In this document: positions 42,601 to 51,307 of the stretch, in pieces | How the letters are laid out: each line of letters begins with the position of its first letter | Numbering within the stretch: position 1 is the stretch's first letter | NCBI RefSeq assembly: GCF_015223055.1 | Contig: NZ_JADFBX010000001.1 | Span: 868,001-932,000 of the forward strand | Source of the DNA: Pedobacter sp. MC2016-24 | GTDB lineage: Bacteria; Bacteroidota; Bacteroidia; Sphingobacteriales; Sphingobacteriaceae | Direction of reading: 5' to 3' | DNA: 64,000 bases | Notes under the pieces: model-generated | The model's input: only the letters and a program-made list of their open reading frames with translations | What the model was told of the DNA's origin: nothing | Database searches by the model: none | Translations under genes and position numbers: made by a program

Positions 42601-42985
42601 GGCCAGGCTTTGGAGGGATGGCCAGTTTGCTTAGGGCAATGAGGTAGCCGTCCTGGCTGAACTCCAGTTTCTTTTGCTGTGCGATTTCCGCTAAAATAGC
42701 GTACAGGGTAATTGTTTGATCTGTCAGGCGTATGTTGCCAATCGCCCCGATTTCGTCTGTAAGGACAAAGTTAAAATCTGATCTGTGCTCAAGATCGGCC
42801 AGAATGTCCTTCAGTAATAAGCCTTTTGTATTCACGGAGAGCCTCACCGCTTTAAGGTTTTGAGACTTTACTCCAGACGCCAGTATCACTCCCGTAAAGG
42901 TGAGCGTGATAACAGTGATCAGAAAAGTTAATCTCGACATAAAATATAATAGTTTAATTACACTTCTTTTTGTAGAATTGTACAT
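39644..42985 (-). CDS. TonB-dependent receptor with STN and carboxypeptidase-like domains
   Basis: The 1113 residues begin with a hydrophobic signal region (about 10-35). An STN domain follows (LLLKDILADLEHRSDFNFVL, about 55-125), then a carboxypeptidase-regulatory-like domain (ISGKVTDERGEPLPGASIKI), a TonB-box region with VIVTSGYKKASIASLYALQQ, a plug (VVVRGIAERYNVSLLNGSTLP, YGFAGGLVQITTKS) and a barrel ending TFSLSFSYNF. The plug is not of the SusC KDASA type, so it is a classical FecA/OmpA-like receptor. FecR and sigma genes lie upstream. The substrate is unknown; siderophores, peptides and glycans are all possible. Confidence 0.93.
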   Translation of the reverse strand: MYNSTKRSVIKLLYFMSRLTFLITVITLTFTGVILASGVKSQNLKAVRLSVNTKGLLLKDILADLEHRSDFNFVLTDEIGAIGNIRLTDQTITLYAILAEIAQQKKLEFSQDGYLIALSKLAIPPKPGHISGKVTDERGEPLPGASIKIIETKQIVQSDPNGRYNISLQPGSYTLEFSYISFQGQRVTGVLVNENKNTPLNIVLKVDSKGLKEVIVTSGYKKASIASLYALQQNTSNLSDGISAEQIGATPDKHVGETLKRITGVSTTDNKKVVVRGIAERYNVSLLNGSTLPSTDVQERDFEFNLIPTSLVEQIVVAKSITADMPYGFAGGLVQITTKSVPNSNFLSISAGTSFNSITTGKDFMGYGRGKYDYLGFDDGTRNHFPKGLYNLGEYNPSLSDEQNTIKAAQIGEQNKRIGGTERLGTRIFQAMPSQNYQLSLGRTYALDTVQQRKIGFVASLSYRNTQNNDDIASMRRGRWSQQPVRGDDPDDINTGNIYGFNTTWGLLVNGGFKTADHQINTYNLYTRIFDNRFSRITGWTHENPKDDLAQKFPSTQEDDRPKFTDLLQNKVSGTHRFNAIKLEWSAARTSLKSLEQDAVAAQLSSREIVNKAPFSGYGPNSASEPGFGEVHRDQYIYQEKNFDATFSAAYDFKVGNTANTFKTGVNYLKKHADYNWGILPISMSSKSTVPINQIPIQEWGNYMGMEDDGHNIFYFPARYSLNAFEAKSVNKGAFMMMDHKLLPNLRVVYGLRADYFRLDTIQNSASLLRDIASKLVFDEAKDWYFMPSANVTYTPVKDLNVRASYAKSAVRPGLMENSRFSRFNPNYGSYVKSSGVSSTIIDNYDAKIEWFPGAGELLSVGYFYKYFDKPAEYYRVDRENNGVGYIIISNSDWAKVKGWEFELRKNLGFISDNAAFLSHVYLSGNLTLQKSSVRARELQTKTLPNKTDSVYYIYQKYPRALYGQVPLLYNAGIQYAGEKLGLNLTYNYAGYKTFITGISPDLIEYERPRAQMDAQISYRFLKGKMETKLNMSNLFNAPFRYFINDASTYEQKPGTENELNLEWNDKYSYKEGFSEKFEAGYTDPETNRKVGDRQSSTRYTGRTFSLSFSYNF

Positions 42986-43089
42986 AGTTTTTTTAAATGA
43001 TTATTTTGTTCGTACTCAATGATTATGAAAGCTTAGCGGAGCGGAGGAGGTCAGATGCCTCCGTTCCTTCTTTCTCTTGTTGATATGGA

Positions 43090-44076
43090 TTATTTTTTGC
43101 TTATGGCATAGTCTCCTTTCTCGTTTAATTTTACATATTTAAAACCTACTGCCTTTCCAAGCATTTTAAGCACCTTCTCCAGACTTTCATCTTTTTGTCT
43201 CAGGCTAATCTTCCTGTTCTTAAGCGCGGCTGTTCTAATCAGGATACTTACCCCATACCATCTTTCGAGGCGTTTACAGACTGCCTCCAGTTTTTCATGC
43301 CTAAACACCAGCACTCCTGCCTGCCAACCGGTATAATCTGTAGGGTCGACTACCCGCATTTCCGATTTTTCTGTTAAAGTATTATAAACCAACTGTTCTC
43401 CTGGATGCAACATCCAGGTATGTTTGCTGCTCGGGTCCGTTACCCCCACCTGGCCACTGGCCACCACCACTTCCATGTGATGTTCGGCCTGGTCATGTTT
43501 TACATTAAAAGAAGTTCCAAGTACCTGGACACTGAGCTTTCCGGTGCCAACAATAAAGGGCTTACGCAAATCATGGGCTACATCAAAAAATGCTTCCCCT
43601 TCCAGAAAAACGGTGCGGGTACTGTCGGCAAAGTGCTCGGGGTAGCGCAGTGTACTGGAATTGTTCAGCCAGATCTTAGAACCATCTGCCAGGCTGATGA
43701 TCTTGCGCTGGCCTGCAAGTGTGATTACTTTCCTATAATTTAGTTTTGCACTGTGCCGGCCCTCCATTTGTTGGTTGTAAAAAAATAGGGCGACAGAAAA
43801 AAACAGCGCCAGCGATGCGGCAATACTCATCACTGCCCGCATGCGAAACCTCAATTTATACTTTGGATCAACCTGATCTTTTATGGCGGTAAGCACGTTG
43901 TGGTTCACCTGCTTCAACAGCTGAATCCTGTTTGTCTCTTCCAGGTCGAGGTCGTCTGCTTCATTAAACGAATAATACCAACGTAAAACCTGGCGTTCTT
44001 CTTCCGGGTTACATTTTCCGTCCTGGTATTTTTTAAGCAGGGCTTTGGCCCCTGCCGGCTTGCTTGTTGTATCCAT
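43090..44076 (-). CDS. FecR family anti-sigma factor
   Basis: The 328 residues have a cytoplasmic segment, one transmembrane helix at about 86-103 (AVMSIAASLALFFSVALFF) and the FecR domain (KIISLADGSKIWLNNSSTLRYPEHF, FLEGEAFFDVAH, VLGTSFNVKHD). A C-terminal STN-interacting part follows (VFRHEKLEAVCKRLERWYGV). It controls the ECF factor encoded 64 bases upstream and precedes the STN-bearing receptor, so a ligand-to-sigma relay is expected. Unlike the FecR at 27841, it shows no repeat-derived insertions. Confidence 0.94.
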   Translation of the reverse strand: MDTTSKPAGAKALLKKYQDGKCNPEEERQVLRWYYSFNEADDLDLEETNRIQLLKQVNHNVLTAIKDQVDPKYKLRFRMRAVMSIAASLALFFSVALFFYNQQMEGRHSAKLNYRKVITLAGQRKIISLADGSKIWLNNSSTLRYPEHFADSTRTVFLEGEAFFDVAHDLRKPFIVGTGKLSVQVLGTSFNVKHDQAEHHMEVVVASGQVGVTDPSSKHTWMLHPGEQLVYNTLTEKSEMRVVDPTDYTGWQAGVLVFRHEKLEAVCKRLERWYGVSILIRTAALKNRKISLRQKDESLEKVLKMLGKAVGFKYVKLNEKGDYAISKK

Positions 44077-44140
44077 TCAGCCTTATAACCCTAAAAAGAA
44101 CCGGCAGGTACCGTTAAGCAATCATGATGTTTGTGTTAAT

Positions 44141-44725
44141 TTAACGTAAGGCCGAAAGTATCGCCGCTGCCACGGTCAGGTAATGCTCCTGCTTAAGGGT
44201 AACACGCAAACGCTTAAGTGCAAATGAAATGTTATTTTTAACAGTTTGTTCTGATAATGATAGCGATTTCGCAATGTCGCTGACAGAGAGGGATTGCTCC
44301 CTGCTCAACTGAAACACGGCCCGCATTGTGGGTGGCATCCGATTGACCTCTGCGGTTAACAGGTCGTTGAGCTCGCGGGCAATCAGCACATCCTCGGCAG
44401 GAAAATCGTATTGTTCTTCTTGTGCCAGCAAAACAGATTCCCTGGCTATCTGCTTTTGCCTTTTAACAATCCAGTCTATGGTTTCATACTTTGCAGCCCT
44501 AAAAAGATAGGGATAAATGGATTCTTCTGCATATACAGAGAAACGCTTGTTCCACAAAGAAATAAAAATGTCCTGCAAAATTTCCGCAGCATCGTCGGCC
44601 GACTGGATCCTTCGGGAAATGTGCCTGAACAACACATGATGATAACGGTTCATCAGACATGAAAAGGCCTGCTCATTATTTTCCTGCATTAAAGACAGTA
44701 ACTGCGAGTCAGACAAATTATTCAC
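44141..44725 (-). CDS. RNA polymerase ECF sigma-70 factor (FecI-like)
   Basis: The 194 residues show region 2 (AFSCLMNRYHHVLFRHISRRIQSADDAAEILQDIFISLWNKR, about 20-61) and region 4 (MPPTMRAVFQLSREQSLSVSDIAKSLSLSEQTVKNNISFAL, about 134-174). It is the first gene of the sigma-FecR-receptor-lipoprotein unit, and should switch on that unit when the receptor binds its ligand. Confidence 0.94.
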   Translation of the reverse strand: MNNLSDSQLLSLMQENNEQAFSCLMNRYHHVLFRHISRRIQSADDAAEILQDIFISLWNKRFSVYAEESIYPYLFRAAKYETIDWIVKRQKQIARESVLLAQEEQYDFPAEDVLIARELNDLLTAEVNRMPPTMRAVFQLSREQSLSVSDIAKSLSLSEQTVKNNISFALKRLRVTLKQEHYLTVAAAILSALR

Positions 44726-44918
44726 AATGCAAACCTACAAAAGCTAAAACTACCGGTAGGTTAACTTTATGTTAAGGTAAAATTCTTTGTACCCGGAAAT
44801 TCAATATTTTTATTTTGTTTTAAGATACTTTTTTCTAGCTTTGCAGCCTTTCATTTAAACAATTCCAAAATCTCTTAAGAGATTTGAATGTTAGTCAAAT
44901 ACAGGAATTTTAAAGAAA

Positions 44919-44991
<73 letters not shown>

Positions 44992-45001
44992 CTGCAAAAG
45001 A

Positions 45002-45424
45002 TTATGCTCCCCCCTGCTTCTCCAGTTTTTTCAACATGAGCATAATCTTATCCAGTTTTTCCGTTTCAATATGATCAAGCCGGGTCATGAGCTGCTCAAT
45101 TTCCTTTTTTGCCTCCACATTGGTCTTATAATCGTTTTCAGCCTGTACGCGGTCACGCTGGCTCTGCCGGTTCTGGGCCATCATAATGATGGGTGCAGCA
45201 TAGGCCGCCTGGGTTGAAAATAGCAGGTTCAACAAGATGAATGGGTAGGCATCCCAATGTTGAACGAAAGCAATTACATTGAGTCCCATCCACAAAGCAA
45301 CTGCCAACGTTTGTATCATAATAAAGCGCCATGAGCCCATGCCATTCGCTACAGAATCTGCAAGCCTTTGACCGAAAGTAGATGATGCCGTATGCAAGTC
45401 ATGCCAGTTTTTACCTTGTTTCAT
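45002..45424 (-). CDS. DUF1003 family membrane protein
   Basis: The 140 residues match DUF1003: GQRLADSVANGMGSWRFIMIQT, LWMGLNVIAFVQHWDAYPFILLNLLFSTQAAYAAPIIMMAQNRQ, then a charged tail (KKEIEQLMTRLDHIETEKLDKIMLML) predicted as coiled coil. Two transmembrane helices are likely at about 34-53 and 61-81. The function of the family is not established. It is oriented against tRNA-Thr and lies alone. Confidence 0.92.
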   Translation of the reverse strand: MKQGKNWHDLHTASSTFGQRLADSVANGMGSWRFIMIQTLAVALWMGLNVIAFVQHWDAYPFILLNLLFSTQAAYAAPIIMMAQNRQSQRDRVQAENDYKTNVEAKKEIEQLMTRLDHIETEKLDKIMLMLKKLEKQGGA

Positions 45425-45540
45425 ATTGAGATTATTTTTCTAAATATAGAGAATAATTAAAGCAGCCTGGCGATAAATAAACGGTCAAATAACCCCGCAG
45501 GCTTGCCTGGCAATGCACTGCGGGGATGGCAACCGCTAAG

Positions 45541-46008
45541 TTACAGCTCCTTATCATCGAACATTTTGGCGTCGCGGGTATTTTTTTGTACGGCAATGGC
45601 AGCAAACATGCTTAAACAAAATGCCATCGCGTAAAAGCCTTTTTCACTGAGCGTAATGTCTGCATTCCATAAACCAATTGTCAACAGGATCATTGAAGCG
45701 ATCGTAGCAAACCAGCTCAGGCTGTAATAAAGGTCTGTAACAGCGAGTCCCTCCGACCTGTCCCTGACACTTTTTTGTACCGAGATTACTGCGAATAAAC
45801 CAAACAATAAAATGGTGAAGTAATACCCTTTTTCGTTCAACTCCATCGTGGCATTCCACAAGCCAATGCAATAGCCCACCCCTCCTGTCAATAAGGCAAA
45901 CCAGGAAGCACCAATAAATGCTGCAGTCGGTTTAAACGGGTTTCTAATTTTTTCAGCCTGTTTTACGGCACTTGAATTTTCTTCTGTTCTTTGTTGTAGC
46001 GGTTCCAT
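45541..46008 (-). CDS. yiaA: YiaA/YiaB-type inner-membrane protein
   Basis: The 155 residues contain two copies of a two-helix unit. The first spans about 28-83 (PTAAFIGASWFALLTGGVGYCIGLWNA ... KGYYFTILLFGLFAVISVQKSVRD), the second about 92-147 (YYSLSWFATIASMILLTIGLWNA ... KGFYAMAFCLSMFAAIAVQKNTRD). This is the yiaAB arrangement, giving four membrane helices. Function is uncharacterised. The gene is monocistronic. Confidence 0.9.
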   Translation of the reverse strand: MEPLQQRTEENSSAVKQAEKIRNPFKPTAAFIGASWFALLTGGVGYCIGLWNATMELNEKGYYFTILLFGLFAVISVQKSVRDRSEGLAVTDLYYSLSWFATIASMILLTIGLWNADITLSEKGFYAMAFCLSMFAAIAVQKNTRDAKMFDDKEL

Positions 46009-46139
46009 ATTATTTTGTTTTAGTAATTAATATGAAGCAAATATGTGATGTAAAACAATGCTATAAAAAGCAGATTTTGAGAATTACTGACGATATTAAC
46101 TGGCATTTATTATACCTTTACAGCCATTAAAACCCCGAT

Positions 46140-47621
46140 ATGGATGCAATTCAGGAGCTGATCAATTTACTCAATAGTAGCGATAAAAGACTTTTCAGGC
46201 AGTTTTTACAGCAAAAAAACAAAAGAGATGATGTCAAAAACCTGCAGTTATTCGATTTGATAGAAACTGACGACATTGATGGCTTAAAAAAGCTCTACAG
46301 TCCGGCAAAAAACAACGATGCCTACCATGCTTTACGTAAAAGACTGCAGGACAATCTGCTGCTCTTTTTATCTCAGAAAACCTTTGAAAGCAGCCATTCT
46401 GAAACCCATGACGCGCTGCGCCTGGTTGTGGTAGGGCGCTTTTTGCTGGAAAATGATGCGGTGAAGATCGCGTTTAAATGCTTGAACAAAGCAGAACATT
46501 TGGCTGAACATTTGGAGCAGTTTAATTTGTTAAATGAGCTCTTGCTTTTAAAACTGCAGTATGCACATTTGCCTGGCGCAGAAAATCTGGAAGCATTGAC
46601 TGCACGTTTCCTGCGCAACCAGACGGACATGCAACGCGAAGCTAAACTCAATATGGCCTACGCCTTTTTGAGGCAGGAATTGCAGGAAATACATCTGAAA
46701 GGGAAAATTGTCAACTTAACAGCCCTGATCCTGACGACCATCCGGAAATACAAAATTTCTGCACAGGACCTGATGACGTACAAGTCCATTTACCAGATTC
46801 TTTTCATCGCCAATGAATACGCAGCGATCCAGCAGAATTATGGTTTGATTGAACGCTATATCAAAAGAACAAATCGATTTATGCAGGAGCAAGTGCATAA
46901 AAAACAATCCTATCTTTTTTACCACATCTCCATTTTATATTTTTTGGCAAACTTTCACCTGCGCCGAAAAGATTTTGCAAAAAGCACATCCTATCTTAAA
47001 GAAATGATGGATTTAATGGCAACAGACAGCCGTTATGAAAAGCTGTTTTATCTACGCCACCAGTTACTTTCTGCGCTAAACTTGTTCTATACCGGCTTTG
47101 CTGAGGATGCGATCGCATTATTGCAGGAATCCCTCTCCCGCACCATGCAATCGTCTAAACCGGAAGACATTGAGGACTTACGCATTTGCCTGACCATGTT
47201 TTTGGCCTTATGTAACGACCGAAGCAGTTTGAAACAACTGACTTTACTGACTCGCAGCGATGCCTGGTATGAAAAAAAGATGGGCATGCTGTGGACCATC
47301 AGAAAAAATCTGATGGAGATTTTAGTACAGGCGCAGTTCGCCAATGTCGAACTGGCCATATCCCGGTTAAACAGTTTCCAACGCCGGTACAAGAAGTACT
47401 TATTGAAGACTTCGGAGGAACGCGTATTATCGTACCTGAAGCTTGTTGAAAAATACCTGCTCAAACCCGATGCAGCTTTGGAAGTGAACTATAAAAAAGC
47501 GGTCTTAGCGCAGCTGAACAGCGCAGAAAACAACGACATCTTTACGTTGAGTTTCATTGCCTGGTTGATTGCCCGACTGGAGAAAAAGACCGCTTACCAA
47601 ATTGTTTTGACCCTTTATTGA
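46140..47621 (+). CDS. Hypothetical alpha-helical repeat protein (493 aa)
   Basis: Almost the whole chain is predicted helical, in an array resembling TPR or other alpha-solenoid repeats (for example AFKCLNKAEHLAEHLEQFNLLNELLLLKLQYA around 110-141 and FYHISILYFLANFHLRRKDFAKSTSYLKEMM around 263-293). There is no signal peptide or membrane span, so it is cytoplasmic. It is probably a Bacteroidota-specific protein of unknown role. Its end overlaps the convergent M16 gene by 7 bases. Confidence 0.75.
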   Translation: MDAIQELINLLNSSDKRLFRQFLQQKNKRDDVKNLQLFDLIETDDIDGLKKLYSPAKNNDAYHALRKRLQDNLLLFLSQKTFESSHSETHDALRLVVVGRFLLENDAVKIAFKCLNKAEHLAEHLEQFNLLNELLLLKLQYAHLPGAENLEALTARFLRNQTDMQREAKLNMAYAFLRQELQEIHLKGKIVNLTALILTTIRKYKISAQDLMTYKSIYQILFIANEYAAIQQNYGLIERYIKRTNRFMQEQVHKKQSYLFYHISILYFLANFHLRRKDFAKSTSYLKEMMDLMATDSRYEKLFYLRHQLLSALNLFYTGFAEDAIALLQESLSRTMQSSKPEDIEDLRICLTMFLALCNDRSSLKQLTLLTRSDAWYEKKMGMLWTIRKNLMEILVQAQFANVELAISRLNSFQRRYKKYLLKTSEERVLSYLKLVEKYLLKPDAALEVNYKKAVLAQLNSAENNDIFTLSFIAWLIARLEKKTAYQIVLTLY

Positions 47622-48898
47622 AAAACAGCCTTACCCAATTGTTCGTCGCCAAGATAAACCCATACCGCCCCTTTTAAGTATTTATTCAATGCAGTATGCA
47701 TATCCTGGAGCTTAACCTGATTGATGACAGACACTTTGTTTTCATGTAACTCATATCCACCCAGCACCTCTGCATCGCCCAGATCATCAACAATTGAATT
47801 GGAACTCTCCTGATCTCTGTAATATTGATTGCGGTAGTTCTTCTTCATGCCATCCAATAAATCCTGGCTATAACCTCCGGATAAAATACGCTTGTATACA
47901 TTAACCATGGCCTGAAATGCTTTTTTCGGTTGTGTCGTGCTCACATCCATAGCAGTATAAGGGATCTGTTGTACGTTTACCCTGGCCCGGGGTGCATAAG
48001 AAAGTCCTTGTTTGGTGCGGACTTCATAATATAAAAAACTGCTTAAAGCATTAACACCCAAAATAAAAGGATAATGATCCGGATTGTTTAAAGCCGGAGC
48101 ATTCAGTATGCAACTCAGGTAATTGGTAGCCAATGCACGGTTCTCTGCAAAAAAACGCTCCCCCTCTAAAGGTTTTTGTATATAGGCAGCTGCTGCATAG
48201 GGTTTGGCTTTAAGGGTGCCAAATGCTTCTGCAATCTTTTTTTCCAATGCTTCCTTTGAAAAATTGCCGGCAATCACCAGGAACATCCGGTTCTTATTCA
48301 ATAAAATGTTATGGTAATAGTTTTTTACACTGTCTGCCGTAAAACCACCCAATGTTTTTTCGGTACCCAATGGATCAGTGCCGTAGGCATTGCCATTGAA
48401 CATGACGGCGGCAGACATTTGATTAATCCGGCTTTCCGGAGCAGACTTGAGTGCATAAACCGAAGATATGGCCCTCTCTTTTTCCTTCTGAAATTCTGCA
48501 GGATCGAAGACCGGATTAACAATGGCAGCGGCAAATAATTTCCAACCCTGATCAAAGTATTTGCTGATGCAATCCATACCGATTATGCCATAGTCGCGCT
48601 TTGATCCGCCTTGAATTTCAATTCCATATTCATCAGCCAATTCATGATAATCATCTACTTTATAATTTGTAGTACCACACGTTGCCGCAGCCGAAAGTGC
48701 TAAGTTTTCAATCCCGCCCTGCTCAGGATCATAATTCATTACGCCACCCTTGTAATACATGCGTATGCTGACCGTTTCTTTTTGTGTTGGTCTGAAAATT
48801 ACTTTAAGTCCGTTGACATCAAATGACACCGTCTTATACTGCGCAAATGACGATAAAAAGCAAATCGACAAAAGCATTAAAAATAAATATCGTTTCAT
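47615..48898 (-). CDS. M16 family peptidase-like protein, non-catalytic type
   Basis: The 427 residues have a signal peptide (MKRYLFLMLLSICFLSSFAQ) and the M16 fold (YKGGVMNYDPEQGGIENLALSAAATCGT, HNILLNKNRMFLVIAGNFSKEAL, LRNQ-like MKKNYRNQYYRDQE). The zinc motif HxxEH expected near residue 65 is replaced by NLALSAA, so this subunit should not cleave peptides itself. Such proteins pair with a catalytic M16 partner; here that partner lies 9 bases upstream. The pair would form a periplasmic clamshell protease, if the partner is functional. Confidence 0.88.
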   Translation of the reverse strand: MKRYLFLMLLSICFLSSFAQYKTVSFDVNGLKVIFRPTQKETVSIRMYYKGGVMNYDPEQGGIENLALSAAATCGTTNYKVDDYHELADEYGIEIQGGSKRDYGIIGMDCISKYFDQGWKLFAAAIVNPVFDPAEFQKEKERAISSVYALKSAPESRINQMSAAVMFNGNAYGTDPLGTEKTLGGFTADSVKNYYHNILLNKNRMFLVIAGNFSKEALEKKIAEAFGTLKAKPYAAAAYIQKPLEGERFFAENRALATNYLSCILNAPALNNPDHYPFILGVNALSSFLYYEVRTKQGLSYAPRARVNVQQIPYTAMDVSTTQPKKAFQAMVNVYKRILSGGYSQDLLDGMKKNYRNQYYRDQESSNSIVDDLGDAEVLGGYELHENKVSVINQVKLQDMHTALNKYLKGAVWVYLGDEQLGKAVFQ

Positions 48899-48907
48899 GA
48901 TTACCGA

Positions 48908-50275
48908 CTAAATGGATTTGAAAAATTCTTGTGGTTTAACAGATTGAATGGTAGCCTTATCCAGCATCATCCCAGCGCAATAGGGCTTATCTTTAATGTA
49001 TTCCCTGACATAGTCGAGCAAATCTTTCCGTGTAATTTTATTTAAGTTCTCTTCATAATGGGTATAATAGTCAACCGAAGCCGATGCCCACCAAAAGGAA
49101 AGTAAATGTGCATATTCTGAAGTGACCTCCCTACGTTTTACCTGCTCAATTGACAACAAACGCTTGGCGCGCTCGATCTGAACGTCGGACAAATAATCAT
49201 CTTCATCCCAGCGGGAGATCTGCTTCAACACTTCCTGGTAACACTCCTGAATTTTACCCGGGTTCGGACTAACCATAAAACTGATCGGCCCTGTATATTT
49301 CTGCGTATAATAATTGACATCTGCTTGCTGGGCAAGGCCGGAATTGATCAGGGCCTGCTTCATTTTTGAACCATTCTGATTCACGATAAAGGAAAAAACA
49401 TCAGCGGCATAAGTTGCAGGAATATCGTTCCTGGTGTCTGGGCCATGCCAGCTGATCAGCAGGTAAGGAATTGGGGTTTTGTCTGATTCTACGATATAAT
49501 GGTCATGCTTGGCCAATGGTTTCATTTCCGGAATGGGCCATTTTTCAAATGGATCAAAATCAGAACGCTTCCAGCTGCCAAAAATTTGTTAGGCCTGCGC
49601 AAATGCTTCTTGCACATTGACATCTCCGGCAATCACCAATAAAGAATTGTTTGGCCAATAATACTTGGCCTGTATCGCATCCATTTTTGCAGGTGTAGCT
49701 GAAAGGATCACATCATGATTGCCAATCACATTTTTTCGTGAATAATTATCCCCCCACATGTGTCTTGAGTTTGCTTCCATCAAAGCAAACAAAGGACTGG
49801 ATTCATGCCGCGTAAACTCGGCATTTACAATCTCGTTCTCCTGGGTCATTTCTGCTTTGGCAAACTTTGGATAACGTATGGCCGAATTCATAAACTTCAT
49901 CCCCTGCTTCAAATTGGCAGCAGGCAATGTAAAATAATAATTGACTACCTCTTCCTGTGTTCTGGCATTGGAACTGATGTCCAATTCGTTGCTTTTACTG
50001 GTAAAACTGTCATAACTCGGATAGTCTTTATTGGCCTTGAAAAACAAATGCTCATACAAATGACTCAGCCCATTGTAATCAGCTGTTTCAGTAAAAGAAC
50101 CATTTCGACAGGCAATCTCGATGGTAACCAAAGGCACTGTACTGTCCTTAACAACCAGGATTTCCAGACCATTGGGTAATTTTTTGAATTGCGTATTTGC
50201 TGCAGGGGCTACCTGGGCTTTGATTGTCCCCAGACACATTAAAGATAATGTGGTAAATAAGAGTGTGAAGCGCAT
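48908..50275 (-). pseudogene. M16 family zinc peptidase, catalytic type, interrupted by an in-frame stop
   Basis: A signal peptide (MRFTLLFTTLSLMCLGTIKA) precedes the active-site motif GLSHLYEHLFFK, giving His72-x-x-Glu75-His76. Further Glu residues in ENEIVNAEFTRHE at about 146-158 supply the third zinc ligand. After 228 codons a TAA at 49589-49591 stops translation. The same frame continues without a shift as QIFGSWKRSDFDPFEKWPIPEMK and then 206 normal codons, including PIPYLLISWHGPDTRN, to the natural stop at 48908. The distance between the two halves is a multiple of three, so a single substitution (for example AAA to TAA) explains it. It may be a pseudogene or a sequencing error. Confidence 0.85.
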
Positions 50276-50443
50276 AATTTATTTAGCTAATTACTAGCCC
50301 TAATTAACCACATTTACGCCATAAAAACAATTTTCGTAACCCAAAAACCGGCAAAGGTTCATTTTTATGATGCAAAGCCATATTTTATTAAATATCTGCA
50401 ATAAATATTTTTAAAGAAGTAAAACGCATAAAAAAACATTTGC

Positions 50444-50485
50444 GTAGTTAAATAACTACACTTATATTAGTAGTCAAATAACTAC
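50444..50485. promoter_or_regulatory. Tandem ArsR-type operator palindromes
   Basis: GTAGTTAAATAACTAC (50444-50459) is a perfect palindrome; GTAGTCAAATAACTAC (50470-50485) differs at one base. The centres are 26 bp apart and the second ends 3 bases before the arsR-like ATG. The position over the promoter and start suggests autorepression of the three-gene operon. Confidence 0.8.
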
Positions 50486-50488
50486 ACG

Positions 50489-50809
50489 ATGAATTTAAGA
50501 AGGGACGTATTTCAAGCCATAGCTGATCCGACCAGGAGGGCCATATTGCTGCTGGTTGCCTCACAATCCATGACTGCGGGTGCAATAGCAACAAATTTTG
50601 ATACGGCCAGGCCAACGGTTTCCAAACACCTGCAAATCCTGACCGAATGTGAACTTCTGGAGCAAAAGCAGAACGGCAGGGAAGTATACTATCAAACCAA
50701 CGCTACAAAAATGAAAGCCATAGCCGACTTCATTGAGCCCTTCAGGCAAATGTGGGACGAGCGTTTTAACAAACTGGAAGCCATCATGAAAAACCATCAA
50801 TCCACCTAA
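50489..50809 (+). CDS. ArsR family transcriptional regulator
   Basis: The 106 residues are a single winged helix: [44 protein letters not shown] (about 6-49), then the wing [14 protein letters not shown]. No metal-binding CxC motif is present, so it is not a classical arsenic sensor. It belongs to the ArsR type that precedes AHSA1/SRPBCC genes. It starts just after two palindromes and is followed within 6 bases by the SRPBCC gene. Likely role: repressor of the operon. Confidence 0.93.
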   Translation: MNLRRDVFQAIADPTRRAILLLVASQSMTAGAIATNFDTARPTVSKHLQILTECELLEQKQNGREVYYQTNATKMKAIADFIEPFRQMWDERFNKLEAIMKNHQST

Positions 50810-50815
50810 CAGCAT

Positions 50816-51283
50816 ATGGAACAAAAAACTAAAGTCAACGCCGAGGAAGGCAAGCAAGAAGTAGTGATTACCAGGACATTTGAACTGCCTGTGGAATTGC
50901 TTTTCAAAGCCTTTGCAGAAGCTGATATTGTAGCCCAATGGATGGGTACCAATGTACTGAAATTAGAAAGCAAGCCACACGGCAGCTATCAGTTTGAGAC
51001 TAAAAATGCCAAGGGGGATGTGGTATTCCGTGCCAATGGAACAATCCATAGTTTTGTGCTGAATGACCAAATCATCCGGACTTTTGAAATGGAGAATACG
51101 CCTTTTGGGGTTCAGCTGGACTTTCTGGAATTTAAGAAACTGAGCGACAACAGCAGCAAGCTGGTGATGCGCAGCGTATACGAATCGCAGGCTCAAAGAA
51201 ACCAGGTGCTGCAATTGCCTTTTGTACAAGGCATCAATATGGCACATAACCGCTTACAGGAAATTGGAGATAAATTAAAATAA
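50816..51283 (+). CDS. SRPBCC/AHSA1 domain protein
   Basis: The 155 residues match the AHSA1 branch of the START-like fold: VVITRTFELPVELLFKAFAEADIVAQWMG (about 18-46), GSYQFETKNAKGDVVFRANGTIH, and a final helix PFVQGINMAHNRLQEIGDKL. The fold encloses a hydrophobic cavity for a small ligand. Its pairing with an ArsR regulator is a recurrent bacterial arrangement. The ligand is unknown. Confidence 0.92.
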   Translation: MEQKTKVNAEEGKQEVVITRTFELPVELLFKAFAEADIVAQWMGTNVLKLESKPHGSYQFETKNAKGDVVFRANGTIHSFVLNDQIIRTFEMENTPFGVQLDFLEFKKLSDNSSKLVMRSVYESQAQRNQVLQLPFVQGINMAHNRLQEIGDKLK

Positions 51284-51307
51284 TTGATTATCGTAAAATA
51301 ACATAGC

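Noticed and set aside
49526..49591. Frameshift between the two M16 halves
   Set aside because: The two halves have the same frame; the break is a single stop codon.
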